Assembly (NCBI GenBank): GCA_003211135.1
Contig: QCTN01000016.1
Span: 1 to 33,136 of the forward strand
Direction: 5' to 3'
DNA length: 33,136 nucleotides
DNA from: Prochlorococcus sp. AG-673-L20
Lineage (GTDB): Bacteria > Cyanobacteriota > Cyanobacteriia > PCC-6307 > Cyanobiaceae
In this document: positions 18,331 through 27,451 of the stretch, one piece after another
Position numbering within the stretch: position 1 is the first letter of the stretch
Layout: each line of letters opens with the position of its first letter
Program-made: the position numbers and the translations under genes
Notes under the pieces: model-generated
Database searches by the model: none
Told to the model about the DNA's origin: nothing
What the model saw: only the letters and a program-made list of their open reading frames with translations

Positions 18331-19723
18331 TAGTTTTGGCAAGAAATATTTGCTTCACTAAAGATTGAAATTTAAGTTGAATCTCCTCAATTTCTTTTTT
18401 AGAAATAGAACCTTTTACTAACCCTGAACCAGCGGTAAATTCTAGATTTTGATCAATATAACGTGCTCCTCTTATAGCTACTCTGAATTCTGAATTCCCT
18501 TCAGAATCTACCCACCCTATTGGCGAAGCATAATTTCCTCTAGAAAATGATTCAAGTGTGTTTATCCAATTAATTGCTTCCTTTTTAGGAGATCCACAGA
18601 CTGCTGGAGATGGATGCAAAACCCTAAGCAAATCAAAAGGGCATATGTTATTAATCTTGGAATATACCAAAGTTTGTAAATGAGAAATATCTCCAAAAGA
18701 AATTACTTTTAAAGAACTTTTTGTATAGTTATTAATCTTTAAAACTTCCAAAGATTTAATTAAATACTCAAGTACATAATTATGCTCTTTTATATCCTTA
18801 GAGCTTTCCATAAGAGAATCCGGATTTAAATCACTTGATACTGTTCCAGCAATAGCTTCTAAAACTAGATCAGGCTTCCTAAAAGAAAATAATTTTTCAG
18901 GCGATGCTCCAAATATAATATCTTTACTATTTCTCCTCCATACATATCTGCAAGTATTTGGTTGATTAGTTTTTAATTTTTTTAAAATATTTATTAGATT
19001 TAATTTATTTTTAAATTCTATTTTGACTCTTGAAGCTAAAACTATCTTTTCAAGCCTACCTTCCTCTACTAATTTAATTCCCTTTTTTATTAATTGCTTC
19101 AGATTATTATTTGATAATTCTAAAGAATTCAAAAAATAATTGATCGAAGGATAATTAAAAATATTTTTACTTTTTTGATTTTTTGAATTTAAGATCTGAT
19201 CCCTTATTGACCATAGTTCTTCAATTAACGTCCTCAAAGAAGATTTACCCTCTACATGTGCATTAATTCTTAACCAACAATTCTTTTTATTTTTAATAAT
19301 CAATATTTTGGGTAAAATGGCCTCTAAACCAGGAACGTCAAACAAGCAATATTTTTTCTTTAGATTCTCTGAAAAAGAAAAAAAATAAATTATTTTTGAA
19401 AGAGCAGAGGTATTCGATTCATCAGTCAAATTTATTAAATTATTAAAGTTATCATCGCTAAATTCTTTGGCTACTTTAAATTTTTTAGGCCCTTCTAAAG
19501 TTAGATATTTACATTTCTCAAGAGCTATATATGACATTTTATTATCCTCTTCCCAAAAAGAAGAAAAAGAATATTTATCAATAAAAAATTCATATACATC
19601 AAATAAATCAATACAAGGTATGTCAATACAAATACTTACTAATCCGGAATTTACCCCTTTCTTATCGAAATTGGAAAAAACGCCTTTTAAAAAATCTGAA
19701 AAGTTTAAATTATTTTTCATCAC
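18323..19723 (-). CDS. menF: Isochorismate synthase
   Basis: This enzyme isomerises chorismate to isochorismate, the entry step of phylloquinone synthesis. The 466-residue chain is a chorismate-binding enzyme. Its conserved C-terminal half includes [10 protein letters not shown], the SPEKLFSF segment, [10 protein letters not shown], the [12 protein letters not shown] loop, YASPIGWVD and AGSGLVKGS. The N-terminal 150 residues are poorly conserved, as is usual. Anthranilate synthase (TrpE) is the main alternative, but [10 protein letters not shown] and its place beside menA, menC and menE favour isochorismate synthase. It is divergent from menA over 98 bases and overlaps gshB tail to tail by eight bases. 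Confidence 0.92.
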   Translation of the reverse strand: MMKNNLNFSDFLKGVFSNFDKKGVNSGLVSICIDIPCIDLFDVYEFFIDKYSFSSFWEEDNKMSYIALEKCKYLTLEGPKKFKVAKEFSDDNFNNLINLTDESNTSALSKIIYFFSFSENLKKKYCLFDVPGLEAILPKILIIKNKKNCWLRINAHVEGKSSLRTLIEELWSIRDQILNSKNQKSKNIFNYPSINYFLNSLELSNNNLKQLIKKGIKLVEEGRLEKIVLASRVKIEFKNKLNLINILKKLKTNQPNTCRYVWRRNSKDIIFGASPEKLFSFRKPDLVLEAIAGTVSSDLNPDSLMESSKDIKEHNYVLEYLIKSLEVLKINNYTKSSLKVISFGDISHLQTLVYSKINNICPFDLLRVLHPSPAVCGSPKKEAINWINTLESFSRGNYASPIGWVDSEGNSEFRVAIRGARYIDQNLEFTAGSGLVKGSISKKEIEEIQLKFQSLVKQIFLAKTTK

Positions 19724-19778
19724 TTATTGAAAATAACTAAAAATCATGCATTAAAGTAAAAAATGTAACTCAATTTAT

Positions 19779-19803
19779 AAACTATATTTAATAATTATAG
19801 TTT
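19779..19803. promoter_or_regulatory. Inverted repeat in the menF-menA divergent promoter region
   Basis: AAACTATA (19779-19786) and TATAGTTT (19796-19803) form perfect eight-base arms around a nine-base spacer, 18 bases before the menA start. The spot could bind a regulator of both divergent men units or simply hold -10 boxes on each strand. The arms are AT-rich, so chance is possible. Confidence 0.25.
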
Positions 19804-19821
19804 TTCTTAACTGCATTAATA

Positions 19822-20739
19822 ATGAATGATAGAAATAAAAATTTATGGAAACAAGCAATAAAATGGCCTCTTTATTCAGTAGCAATTTTACCAGTTTTTA
19901 TTTCAGGAGCTTATACCCTCAACTCTTTCAAAAATGTCAAAATATATAATTTAATTGCATTCACAATCGCTGCAATATTAATACTAATTTGGGAAAATCT
20001 AACTAATGATTTATTTGATTCAGAAACAGGAATTGATGAATTTAAATTTCATTCCATTGTAAATCTTGTGCGAAGTAAAACAATAGTTTCAATTATCGCT
20101 TATACATCTCTATTAATTGGATTATTAGTAATTGCCATTATTTCAATTTCGACGAGCATAAATGTAATGCTATTAGTCGGCGCTTGCTGCTTATTAGGAT
20201 ATTTATATCAAGGACCGCCTTTCCGATTGGGCTACCAAGGTTTAGGAGAACCATTATGTTGGTTAGCTTTTGGCCCCTTTGCTTACGCCGCTGCTTTAAT
20301 TGCATTAAATCCATCAGATATATACATGATTTCTATTCCTTGGAAAGAGTCATTATTACTTGGTTCAGGATCCTCATTGGCAACCACACTAGTACTATTT
20401 TGCTCTCATTTTCATCAGATAAAAGAAGATAAAGAACATGGTAAAAATTCACCTTTAGTTCGTTTAGGAGCGAAAAAAGGAGCTAAAATTATTCCTTGGA
20501 TAGTTTTTATAATTTATGTTTTCCAACTTTTTTTAATAATTAATGGATTTATTCCGATACTTTGTGTTCTTTTTCTTATAAGTTTTCCTCAATCATTAAA
20601 GCTTATAACTTTGTTGAAATATTCATATAACCAACCTGAAGCAATAAAAAATTGTAAATTTATTGCTATCAAATTCCAAACGCTAAATGGAATTGGATTA
20701 ATAGCAGGATTCATCATAGATTACTTGATTTATAAATGA
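19822..20739 (+). CDS. menA: 1,4-dihydroxy-2-naphthoate phytyltransferase
   Basis: MenA prenylates 1,4-dihydroxy-2-naphthoate. In cyanobacteria the prenyl donor is phytyl diphosphate, giving the precursor of the photosystem I quinone. The protein is a UbiA-superfamily membrane enzyme of 305 residues with several hydrophobic helices. The first aspartate-rich motif is NLTNDLFDSETGID (59-72). The second is in the HQIKEDKEHGKNS region (about 197-209), which matches the DHQxxxxD-type motif of the MenA branch. The gene overlaps menC by four bases (ATGA) and leads a menA-menC-menE operon. The start ATG follows a plausible A/T-rich promoter region shared with menF. Confidence 0.94.
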   Translation: MNDRNKNLWKQAIKWPLYSVAILPVFISGAYTLNSFKNVKIYNLIAFTIAAILILIWENLTNDLFDSETGIDEFKFHSIVNLVRSKTIVSIIAYTSLLIGLLVIAIISISTSINVMLLVGACCLLGYLYQGPPFRLGYQGLGEPLCWLAFGPFAYAAALIALNPSDIYMISIPWKESLLLGSGSSLATTLVLFCSHFHQIKEDKEHGKNSPLVRLGAKKGAKIIPWIVFIIYVFQLFLIINGFIPILCVLFLISFPQSLKLITLLKYSYNQPEAIKNCKFIAIKFQTLNGIGLIAGFIIDYLIYK

Positions 20740-21701
20740 AATTAACTTTTAAAAAAAAATCTTTTTTCTTTAAATTATCTTCGAAAGTGGATAATTCAAA
20801 TACTACATATAACTATAAATCTGGGTGGATAATTAAATTAAAAAATATGGAAAAGGGAGTTGGTTTTGGAGAAGTAAATCCACTAAGAAAACAAGATTTA
20901 GATTCATGTCAAATACAATTAAATCAGATTCCCAAATACATAAATTCAAAAAATATATCTGAGTTAATAAAGAATTTTCACCCTTGCATTCAATCAGCAA
21001 TTAACTCTGCATTAGCTGAAATTGAGAGAAAAATAAATTTTCAGGAAAATTATTACTTTAATGAAATTGATCAAACAGCTATACTTTTAAATCCTCATAA
21101 AGCTCTTGAAGAATTAATAATCTTGAAAGGTAATAAACTTTTGAATGAGAAATCACTCACTATTAAATGGAAAGTAGGCATACAAGATAATTTCTCCGAA
21201 GAAAAAACTCTAATAGAGATACTAAATCATTTAACAAGTAATATAAAATTAAGAATAGACGCGAATGGTTCTTGGAAAAGAGAAATAGCTAATAGATGGG
21301 TTGATATTTTGAAAGATATTGAAAATATAGATTGGCTAGAACAACCTCTTTCTAAAGATGATATTGAAGGTTTAAGAGAACTTAATAAAAGAATGCCAAT
21401 TGCTTTAGATGAATCACTATTAAAATATCCATATTTGATTAATGAATGGGATGGTTGGCAAATTCGAAGACCTTCTCAAGAAAGAAATCCTATGAATCTT
21501 TTAAAAGAGTTAAAAGATAAAAAAGGTTTTAGATCCTTAAGCACTTCTTTCGAGACAGGAATAGGCAGAAGGTGGCTTTTTCATTTATCCTCTCTACAGC
21601 TATTGGGACTAACTCCCAAAGTTCCTGGTTTGGCTTTGAAAAAAAATCCTAATTCTTTTCTTTTCCTAAATGATGTTCAAAAGATATGGGATCAACTATG
21701 A
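20736..21701 (+). CDS. menC: o-Succinylbenzoate synthase (enolase superfamily)
   Basis: MenC dehydrates SHCHC to o-succinylbenzoate. The 321-residue enolase-superfamily barrel shows the KxK motif (KWK, 144-146), the metal ligands D175 in RIDANGSW, E202 in LEQPL, and D225 in ALDES, and the C-terminal STSFETGIGR (269-278) that marks the OSBS group. The second catalytic lysine, expected on the next strand, appears to be arginine here (IRRP, 243-246), which is unusual. It overlaps menA by four bases and menE by four bases, so translation is coupled. The function call rests on the motifs plus the men operon; the arginine raises a question about catalysis, not about family membership. Confidence 0.9.
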   Translation: MKLTFKKKSFFFKLSSKVDNSNTTYNYKSGWIIKLKNMEKGVGFGEVNPLRKQDLDSCQIQLNQIPKYINSKNISELIKNFHPCIQSAINSALAEIERKINFQENYYFNEIDQTAILLNPHKALEELIILKGNKLLNEKSLTIKWKVGIQDNFSEEKTLIEILNHLTSNIKLRIDANGSWKREIANRWVDILKDIENIDWLEQPLSKDDIEGLRELNKRMPIALDESLLKYPYLINEWDGWQIRRPSQERNPMNLLKELKDKKGFRSLSTSFETGIGRRWLFHLSSLQLLGLTPKVPGLALKKNPNSFLFLNDVQKIWDQL

Positions 21702-22903
21702 AAAATAAAATTCACATTATCGAAGTTGAAAATAATGAAAAAGAATCTATAAAAAAAATTCTTGAAAATATAAACGATAAAAAAATAACCTATATAAAAA
21801 ATAAATCTTATAAAACTGAAGAAATATTAGAGACTATTGATATAACTGGACCTGCAATTATCTTAAATAGTAGTGGCAGTAGTGGAAAGCCTAGAAAATG
21901 CATACATAGTTTAGAAAATCTAAATTCGTCTGCTAAGGCATCTGGAATTTGGCTTGAAAAGCAAGGCTTTATATTACAAAACTGTTTAATTTTTAATACT
22001 TTGCCTTTGAATCACATTAGTGGATTAATGCCACTATTTAGAAGCAAAATATGGAGTTGTGATCATATCAATATCTCTCCAAAATTAATTAAAAAAACCA
22101 AGGAATTATTAGTCTTCACTAATGAGATAAAAAAAGAAAATCAAAATCTCATAACATCATTAGTTCCAACACAATTAAAAAGACTTTTATCTGAAAAAGA
22201 TGGTATTAATTGGTTAAAGAATTTTGATTTAATTTGGATTGGCGGTGCATCGATATCTAGTGAAACTTCTCGCAAGTGCAGACTAGAAAAAATAAATTTA
22301 GCACCCTGTTACGGATCAACTGAAACTGCTGCAATGGTTACAAGCTTAAAACCTAAGGAATTTTTAGAAGGAATTGATAATGTTGGAGAAATACTATGTG
22401 ATATAAATTTAAGAATTAGTAAAAAGGGTTTAATCCAAATCAAATCAGAAAGAATAGGAATTGAATTGCTTGAACCTTCTAAAACTAAAAATTTCAAAGA
22501 TAAAAATGGTTGGTGGGAAAGCAGTGATTTGGGAGAGATCCAAGAATTAAATGATTCTTGTTATTTAAAATTTATTAGCAGAATAGATAATGCTTTTAAT
22601 TCTGGAGGTGAAATAGTTTTTACAGAAGTAATTAAATTACGATTAAGTGAATTTATCTCAAATGAAAAAATTCCAATAGAAAATTTTATGATTTCAAACA
22701 TACCTAATAAAGAATGGGGAAATAAAATTAAAATCATCATTGATTTTAAAAAACAAACTAGTAAAACAGATATTGAATATTCATTAAAACTATTAAAAAA
22801 CTTTTCTAAAGATTGGCCAAAACATGAGAGGCCTGAAACCTGGATTATTGGTAAAAATCAATCAAATTGTATTAAAAAATCTAATTTCTTATTTGAAAAA
22901 TAG
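21698..22903 (+). CDS. menE: o-Succinylbenzoate--CoA ligase
   Basis: MenE activates o-succinylbenzoate to its CoA thioester, using ATP through an acyl-adenylate. It is an ANL-superfamily enzyme with the phosphate-binding loop NSSGSSGKPRK near residues 57-67, YGSTETAAM in the core, GWWESSDLG, and the hinge-region RIDNAFNSGGE. At about 401 residues it is on the short side for the family but complete at both ends. I chose the ATG at 21698, which gives an ATGA overlap with menC; an ATG four codons upstream (21686) is the alternative. Its stop is 13 bases from that of the convergent DHNA-CoA thioesterase. Confidence 0.92.
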   Translation: MKNKIHIIEVENNEKESIKKILENINDKKITYIKNKSYKTEEILETIDITGPAIILNSSGSSGKPRKCIHSLENLNSSAKASGIWLEKQGFILQNCLIFNTLPLNHISGLMPLFRSKIWSCDHINISPKLIKKTKELLVFTNEIKKENQNLITSLVPTQLKRLLSEKDGINWLKNFDLIWIGGASISSETSRKCRLEKINLAPCYGSTETAAMVTSLKPKEFLEGIDNVGEILCDINLRISKKGLIQIKSERIGIELLEPSKTKNFKDKNGWWESSDLGEIQELNDSCYLKFISRIDNAFNSGGEIVFTEVIKLRLSEFISNEKIPIENFMISNIPNKEWGNKIKIIIDFKKQTSKTDIEYSLKLLKNFSKDWPKHERPETWIIGKNQSNCIKKSNFLFEK

Positions 22904-22916
22904 TAACTCATGATAA

Positions 22917-23369
22917 TTAACACTCTTTTAAATTCGTATTTATATTGGAAGCCTCTATCCACCTCTCAAGATTATCAGTTAATTTAACTTTCAATTTTGA
23001 ATCAACATCTATAGAGCAATGAATAATTTTTCCTTCTGCAACATTAATTTCATCCTTAAAAAAAAATGTATTTACTTGAAATAAGTGATTATTAATTTTT
23101 TTTGGGAATATTTTAATTGAAAGTAAATCACCAATCTTAATAGGTGATAAAAAATTGGCTTCACAATGAACTATGGGATATATAATTTGATTTTTACGAG
23201 AATTAGCATCCGGAAAAATTTCTTGATTAGGAATACCATATTTATCCATACTTTCTTCCCAACTTTCATGAGCCCATCTTAAAAGGTTGTGAAAATGTAT
23301 CACTCCAGCCGAGTCACAATCACCAAACCTTACTTTCCTTTTTAAAATCAACCAATTTTTAGGTTTCAT
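22917..23369 (-). CDS. 1,4-dihydroxy-2-naphthoyl-CoA thioesterase (hotdog fold)
   Basis: This 150-residue protein is a 4HBT-type hotdog thioesterase. The active-site helix entry [18 protein letters not shown] (16-33) carries the catalytic aspartate (D18 or D20) and the HFHN-type substrate segment. The known cyanobacterial family member hydrolyses DHNA-CoA before prenylation by MenA, and the position next to menE supports that call. A general acyl-CoA thioesterase is the alternative. It converges on menE and starts eight bases before the end of ndhH on the same strand, so it probably shares the ndhH transcript. Confidence 0.87.
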   Translation of the reverse strand: MKPKNWLILKRKVRFGDCDSAGVIHFHNLLRWAHESWEESMDKYGIPNQEIFPDANSRKNQIIYPIVHCEANFLSPIKIGDLLSIKIFPKKINNHLFQVNTFFFKDEINVAEGKIIHCSIDVDSKLKVKLTDNLERWIEASNINTNLKEC

Positions 23370-23377
23370 TAAAAGGT

Positions 23378-24565
23378 TTACCTATCTACAGAACCCATAA
23401 TGACATCTATTGACCCAAGAATTGCCATAATATCAGCTATCTTAGCTCCCTTGAGAATGTGAGGTAATATTTGAAGATTATTTAAATCAGCAGCTCTAAT
23501 TTTAAATCTCCATGGTGTAACTTCATTATTACCTTGAATAAAAACTCCTATTTCACCTTTCCCAGATTCTAATCTTGTATATAATTCTCCATTAGGGATC
23601 TTAAAAGTTGGCGCAACTTTCTTAGCTACATATTGATAGTCCATGCCAAATATTTCACTTTTTTTATCCTCTGTAGCCATACGTTTAGCTTCTAAATTTT
23701 CTGTTGGACCTCCAGGAATCATTTCGCAAGCTTGACGAATAATTTTTAATGATTGTCTCATTTCTTGAACTCTTACTCGATATCTGGCATAACAATCACC
23801 TTCTTTTTCTGAAGCAATTTCCCACTCAAAATCGTCATAACATTCATAACTATCTACTTTTCTCAAATCCCAAGAGACTCCAGAGGCCCTAAGCATTGGT
23901 CCAGAAAGTGACCAATTAATTGCTTGATCTCTTTCTATAGTTCCAAGACCTTCAATTCTTTTTTTGAAAATAGGATTATTTGTTATTAATTTTTCATATT
24001 CATCGATCTTTGGAGCAAACCAATCACAAAAATCAAGGCATTTTTCTAACCATCCGTAAGGCAAATCACAAGCGACACCACCTATTCTAAAAAAATTATT
24101 ATTTATTAACCTTTGTCCAGTAGCAGCTTCCCAAAGGTCATAAATCATCTCTCTTTCTCTAAATATATAAAAGAATGGGGTTTGAGCTCCTACATCTGCT
24201 AGAAATGGACCTAGCCATAAAAGATGATTTGCAATTCTATTAAGCTCTAACATTAGGACTCTTATATAACTTGCCCTTTTGGGTACAACAATATTCGCCA
24301 ATCTTTCTGGAGCATTTACTACAATAGCTTCATAAAACATTCCGGCTGCATAATCCATTCTGCTTACATAAGGTACATACATAACGTTTGTCCTATTTTC
24401 AGCTATCTTTTCCATCCCTCTATGCAAATATCCAATCACGGGCTCACAATCTATTACATTCTCGCCATCAAGGGTTACAACTAACCTCAAAACTCCATGC
24501 ATAGATGGATGATGAGGGCCAAAGTTGACCACCATCGGTTCTGTTCTAGTCTCTAGTTGAGCCAT
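23378..24565 (-). CDS. ndhH: NAD(P)H-quinone oxidoreductase subunit H
   Basis: NdhH is a hydrophilic arm subunit of the cyanobacterial NDH-1 complex, the 49-kDa homologue near the quinone site. It acts in cyclic electron flow and respiration at the thylakoid membrane. The N-terminus has [15 protein letters not shown] (14-28), which lies at the quinone pocket in complex I structures. [15 protein letters not shown], the [19 protein letters not shown] segment and the C-terminal [18 protein letters not shown] are diagnostic. The 395-residue length matches cyanobacterial NdhH. It is followed by the DHNA-CoA thioesterase and is divergent from rsmH over 38 bases. Placing it by the phylloquinone genes is suggestive but not proof of coregulation. 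Confidence 0.98.
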   Translation of the reverse strand: MAQLETRTEPMVVNFGPHHPSMHGVLRLVVTLDGENVIDCEPVIGYLHRGMEKIAENRTNVMYVPYVSRMDYAAGMFYEAIVVNAPERLANIVVPKRASYIRVLMLELNRIANHLLWLGPFLADVGAQTPFFYIFREREMIYDLWEAATGQRLINNNFFRIGGVACDLPYGWLEKCLDFCDWFAPKIDEYEKLITNNPIFKKRIEGLGTIERDQAINWSLSGPMLRASGVSWDLRKVDSYECYDDFEWEIASEKEGDCYARYRVRVQEMRQSLKIIRQACEMIPGGPTENLEAKRMATEDKKSEIFGMDYQYVAKKVAPTFKIPNGELYTRLESGKGEIGVFIQGNNEVTPWRFKIRAADLNNLQILPHILKGAKIADIMAILGSIDVIMGSVDR

Positions 24566-24603
24566 TAATAATTTAACCTCTATTTAAATCTTAGTAGAAA
24601 GTT

Positions 24604-25509
24604 ATGCAAACTGACCTTTCTGATTCATCTTTATTCAATCATAAGTCAGTGATGACAGATGAAATTTTAGTTTCTGTAGATCAATATCCATTAATATCAG
24701 ACAATAAGCTAACAGCAATTGATGCAACTTTAGGTGGTGGTGGACACTCATATCAATTATTAAAAAAATATCCTGATTTACAAATAATTGGACTAGATCA
24801 TGATCCATTTGCAAGGAAGTCAGCATTTAGTAAGCTTGAAGAATTTAAATCGAGGATTCAAATAAATCCCTCAAATTTTGCTAACTTTGAGCCAAAACAT
24901 AAAGTTTCTTTTGTAATAGCAGATCTTGGAGTAAATAGTAATCAAATAGATAGCCCACAAAGAGGATTTAGTTTTCAAAAAGATGGGCCTTTAGATATGC
25001 GGATGAATCCTTCACTTGAGATGAATGCAGAAAACTTAATTGAGAATTTAAGTGAAAAAGATCTGGCTGATTTAATTTTTAAATATGGTGATGAAAGATT
25101 ATCAAGAAAGATTTCTAGGAAAATCAAAAAAGATTTAAAAGAGAAAGGCAAATATTCGGGCACAAAAGATTTAGCCTATTCCATTGCTGGTTGTTTCCCA
25201 CCCAAACAAAGATATCGAAAAATTCATCCTGCAACTAGAACATTCCAGGCACTAAGAATCGCAGTTAATAAAGAAATCGAAGCACTAGAAAGATTTTTAG
25301 AGATTTCTCCAGATTGGCTATTACCTGGTGGAATAATTTCAATTATTAGCTTTCATTCAATAGAAGATCGGCTAGTGAAAAATTCTTTCAAAGGTGATGA
25401 AAGACTAAAAAACCTCACAAAAAAACCTATAACACCAAATGAAAAAGAAATTGAAAATAATAAAAGATCTCGAAGCGCAAAATTAAGAATTGCTCAATTA
25501 AGAAATTAA
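24604..25509 (+). CDS. rsmH: 16S rRNA (cytosine(1402)-N(4))-methyltransferase RsmH (MraW)
   Basis: RsmH methylates C1402 of 16S rRNA at N4. The 301-residue chain has the methyltransferase motif I as DATLGGGGHS (40-49), the next strand acid in GLDHDP, FVIADLGVNSNQID, and the RGFSFQKDGPLDMRM block found throughout the family. RTFQALRIAVNKE and IISFHSIEDRLVK near the end are also typical. The division genes that often accompany mraW are absent, as expected in marine picocyanobacteria. Its stop is five bases from the convergent cysteine desulfurase stop. Confidence 0.97.
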   Translation: MQTDLSDSSLFNHKSVMTDEILVSVDQYPLISDNKLTAIDATLGGGGHSYQLLKKYPDLQIIGLDHDPFARKSAFSKLEEFKSRIQINPSNFANFEPKHKVSFVIADLGVNSNQIDSPQRGFSFQKDGPLDMRMNPSLEMNAENLIENLSEKDLADLIFKYGDERLSRKISRKIKKDLKEKGKYSGTKDLAYSIAGCFPPKQRYRKIHPATRTFQALRIAVNKEIEALERFLEISPDWLLPGGIISIISFHSIEDRLVKNSFKGDERLKNLTKKPITPNEKEIENNKRSRSAKLRIAQLRN

Positions 25510-25513
25510 TATT

Positions 25514-26659
25514 TTAGCGTAATGATTTAATAGAATCTGTAATTATATGAATTGATTTTTCTATATCTGCTGGTGTAGTCATCAAACCAATACTTAATCT
25601 TAATGAAGCCTCTGCTTCTTTAAAAGATCTTCCTAGAGCAAGTAATACATGCGAAGGCTCACCATTACTACATGCTGAACCACTAGAACAGATTATTTTA
25701 GATTTCAAACTTTTATGCAATTTTGAACCGTTGACATCAAGTACTGTTATATTCAAATTATGAGGTAATCTTTCTTTCATTGACCCATTAATTTCCACCC
25801 CAGAATTGTTGACTAGTAATCCCTTCAAAAGTTTATCTCTATGAAAAAGAAATTTCTGAATATTCTTTTTTTGATTTAAAACTGCTATTTCTATTGCTTT
25901 AGTAAATCCAACTATCAAAGGTAATGGCAGTGTTCCTGACCTTAAGCCAAATTCTTGACCTCCACCTAATACTAAAGGCTGCAGCTTAATATCTCTATCA
26001 ACCAAAAGTATCCCTACCCCTTTTGGACCATATATTTTATGGGAACTTATTGTTAACATATTTGCTACCGAGTCAAGACTATCTAAATCCAGACAACCTA
26101 AACATTGTGCATAATCAGAATGAAGAATTATATCCCTTGAACTGCATATTTCTGAAATTTCTTTCAAAGGCTGAATAACTCCTATTTCGTTATTTGCCAT
26201 CATGATACTTACCAAAAATGTATCGTCTCTTATACAGCTAATAAATTTTTCCTTTGAAACTAAACCATCTTTTTCTGGAATAATTTCAGTCACTTGAAAT
26301 CCCTCTTTTCTTAGTTGATCTAAAGGCTCTAATACAGCTTTATGCTCAGTTTTTAGAGTAATGATATGACCATGAATTTCTGTGTCTTTATAATATTTTC
26401 TCGCAAAACCTAGCAAAGCCAAATTATTAGATTCTGTTGCTCCACTGGTAAAAATTACTTTCTTTTTTTTTAGAAATAAATATTCTTGTATTTTTTCTCT
26501 GGAAACTTCTAATATGGCACTTGCATTAATGCCTGCTAAATTTGATTTACTCGACGGATTAGAAAATATTTGACTCCAATAAGGTGCCATTGATTTTACA
26601 ACATCTTCTAAACAAGGGGTTGATGATTGATAATCTAGTAGTATGGGAGTTGAAAGCAT
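25514..26659 (-). CDS. nifS: Class I cysteine desulfurase (NifS/IscS family)
   Basis: This is a PLP enzyme that takes sulfur from cysteine for iron-sulfur clusters and thio-modifications. The Schiff-base lysine is K208 in SSHKIYGPKG. Ring-stacking and cofactor residues are in TSGATESNN and HSDYAQ. The catalytic cysteine is C330 in CSSGSACSNG, whose extended flexible loop marks the class I (IscS/NifS) branch rather than SufS. At 381 residues it is a little shorter than E. coli IscS. No iscU, nifU or suf genes are adjacent, so the physiological acceptor is unclear. The symbol reflects the family name commonly used, not proof of a nitrogen-fixation role. The gene is divergent from the response regulator. 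Confidence 0.92.
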   Translation of the reverse strand: MLSTPILLDYQSSTPCLEDVVKSMAPYWSQIFSNPSSKSNLAGINASAILEVSREKIQEYLFLKKKKVIFTSGATESNNLALLGFARKYYKDTEIHGHIITLKTEHKAVLEPLDQLRKEGFQVTEIIPEKDGLVSKEKFISCIRDDTFLVSIMMANNEIGVIQPLKEISEICSSRDIILHSDYAQCLGCLDLDSLDSVANMLTISSHKIYGPKGVGILLVDRDIKLQPLVLGGGQEFGLRSGTLPLPLIVGFTKAIEIAVLNQKKNIQKFLFHRDKLLKGLLVNNSGVEINGSMKERLPHNLNITVLDVNGSKLHKSLKSKIICSSGSACSNGEPSHVLLALGRSFKEAEASLRLSIGLMTTPADIEKSIHIITDSIKSLR

Positions 26660-26721
26660 TATATCTAGTATACAAAATTATTATTAGGCTAAAGAAAATT
26701 TAATTCGAAAATTAAAAAAAA

Positions 26722-27450
26722 ATGAATGACACTAATCAAATAAATAATGAAGCAATTAGAAAATCAAAAATTTTATTGGTAGATGATGAGCCTGGTTTAA
26801 GAACAGCTGTAAAAACATTTCTCGAAGATGAAGGATTTGAAATTTACATTGCAGTTGATGGAGAGGATGGATGGGAAAAAGCTCAAACAATTCTCCCAGA
26901 TCTAATTATTAGCGATATTATGATGCCGAGATCAAATGGTTATGCTTTATTAGAAAAAATAAGGGAAGATGAAAAACTAGGAGGTACTCCAGTTATTTTT
27001 CTTACAGCAAAGGGAATGACTTTAGATAGAACCCAAGGGTATCTTGCAGGAATTGATGATTATATTTCTAAACCCTTTGATCCAGATGAATTATCTGCAA
27101 GAGTTAAAAATGTAATTAATAGGCAAGAACGATTACTCAAAGAAGCAGCCCGATTTGCTGATATTGATGTTAGTAAAATGGCAAAACAGATCACTGAAAT
27201 AAAATCTATGCTTACAGATCAGAATCCACTGAATCAAGAAAATTCTATAGATATTCCAAGTTTTACGCCAAGAGAAGCAAGCGTACTTCAACTTGTAGCA
27301 GAGGGCCTTATGAATAAAGAAATTGCCAGACAACTTGAAACATCTATTAGAAATGTTGAAAAATATGTAAGCAGACTTTTTATTAAAACAAGTACATCTA
27401 GCAGAACCGAATTAGTCCGTTATGCACTTGAAAATCATCTAGTAAAATAA
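26722..27450 (+). CDS. NarL/LuxR-type response regulator (Ycf29/Rre1-like)
   Basis: This is a two-domain transcription regulator of 242 residues. The receiver domain has the acidic pair D21-D22, the phospho-acceptor D65 in ISDIMMP, T95 and K117 in SKPFDPDE. A linker of about 50 residues leads to a LuxR-type helix-turn-helix (about 180-242: FTPREASVLQLVAEGLMNKE and onward). The layout matches the cyanobacterial Rre1, known as Ycf29 in algal plastids, linked to stress responses with the kinase Hik2. That orthology is inference. No histidine kinase is adjacent. It is divergent from the cysteine desulfurase and its stop is one base from that of chlM. Confidence 0.9.
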   Translation: MNDTNQINNEAIRKSKILLVDDEPGLRTAVKTFLEDEGFEIYIAVDGEDGWEKAQTILPDLIISDIMMPRSNGYALLEKIREDEKLGGTPVIFLTAKGMTLDRTQGYLAGIDDYISKPFDPDELSARVKNVINRQERLLKEAARFADIDVSKMAKQITEIKSMLTDQNPLNQENSIDIPSFTPREASVLQLVAEGLMNKEIARQLETSIRNVEKYVSRLFIKTSTSSRTELVRYALENHLVK

Positions 27451-27451
27451 T

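Noticed and set aside
19467..19730. Open frame of about 87 codons antisense to the start of menF
   Set aside because: It lies fully opposite a well-supported gene, has no family features and is expected from the AT-rich composition. Other antisense frames, such as those inside pgk-rbgA, rel and argS, were rejected on the same grounds.
26699..26716. TTTAATT-CGAA-AATTAAA hairpin before the response regulator
   Set aside because: The arms are all A/T, so the hairpin would be very weak. No T-run follows and no known riboregulator fits.
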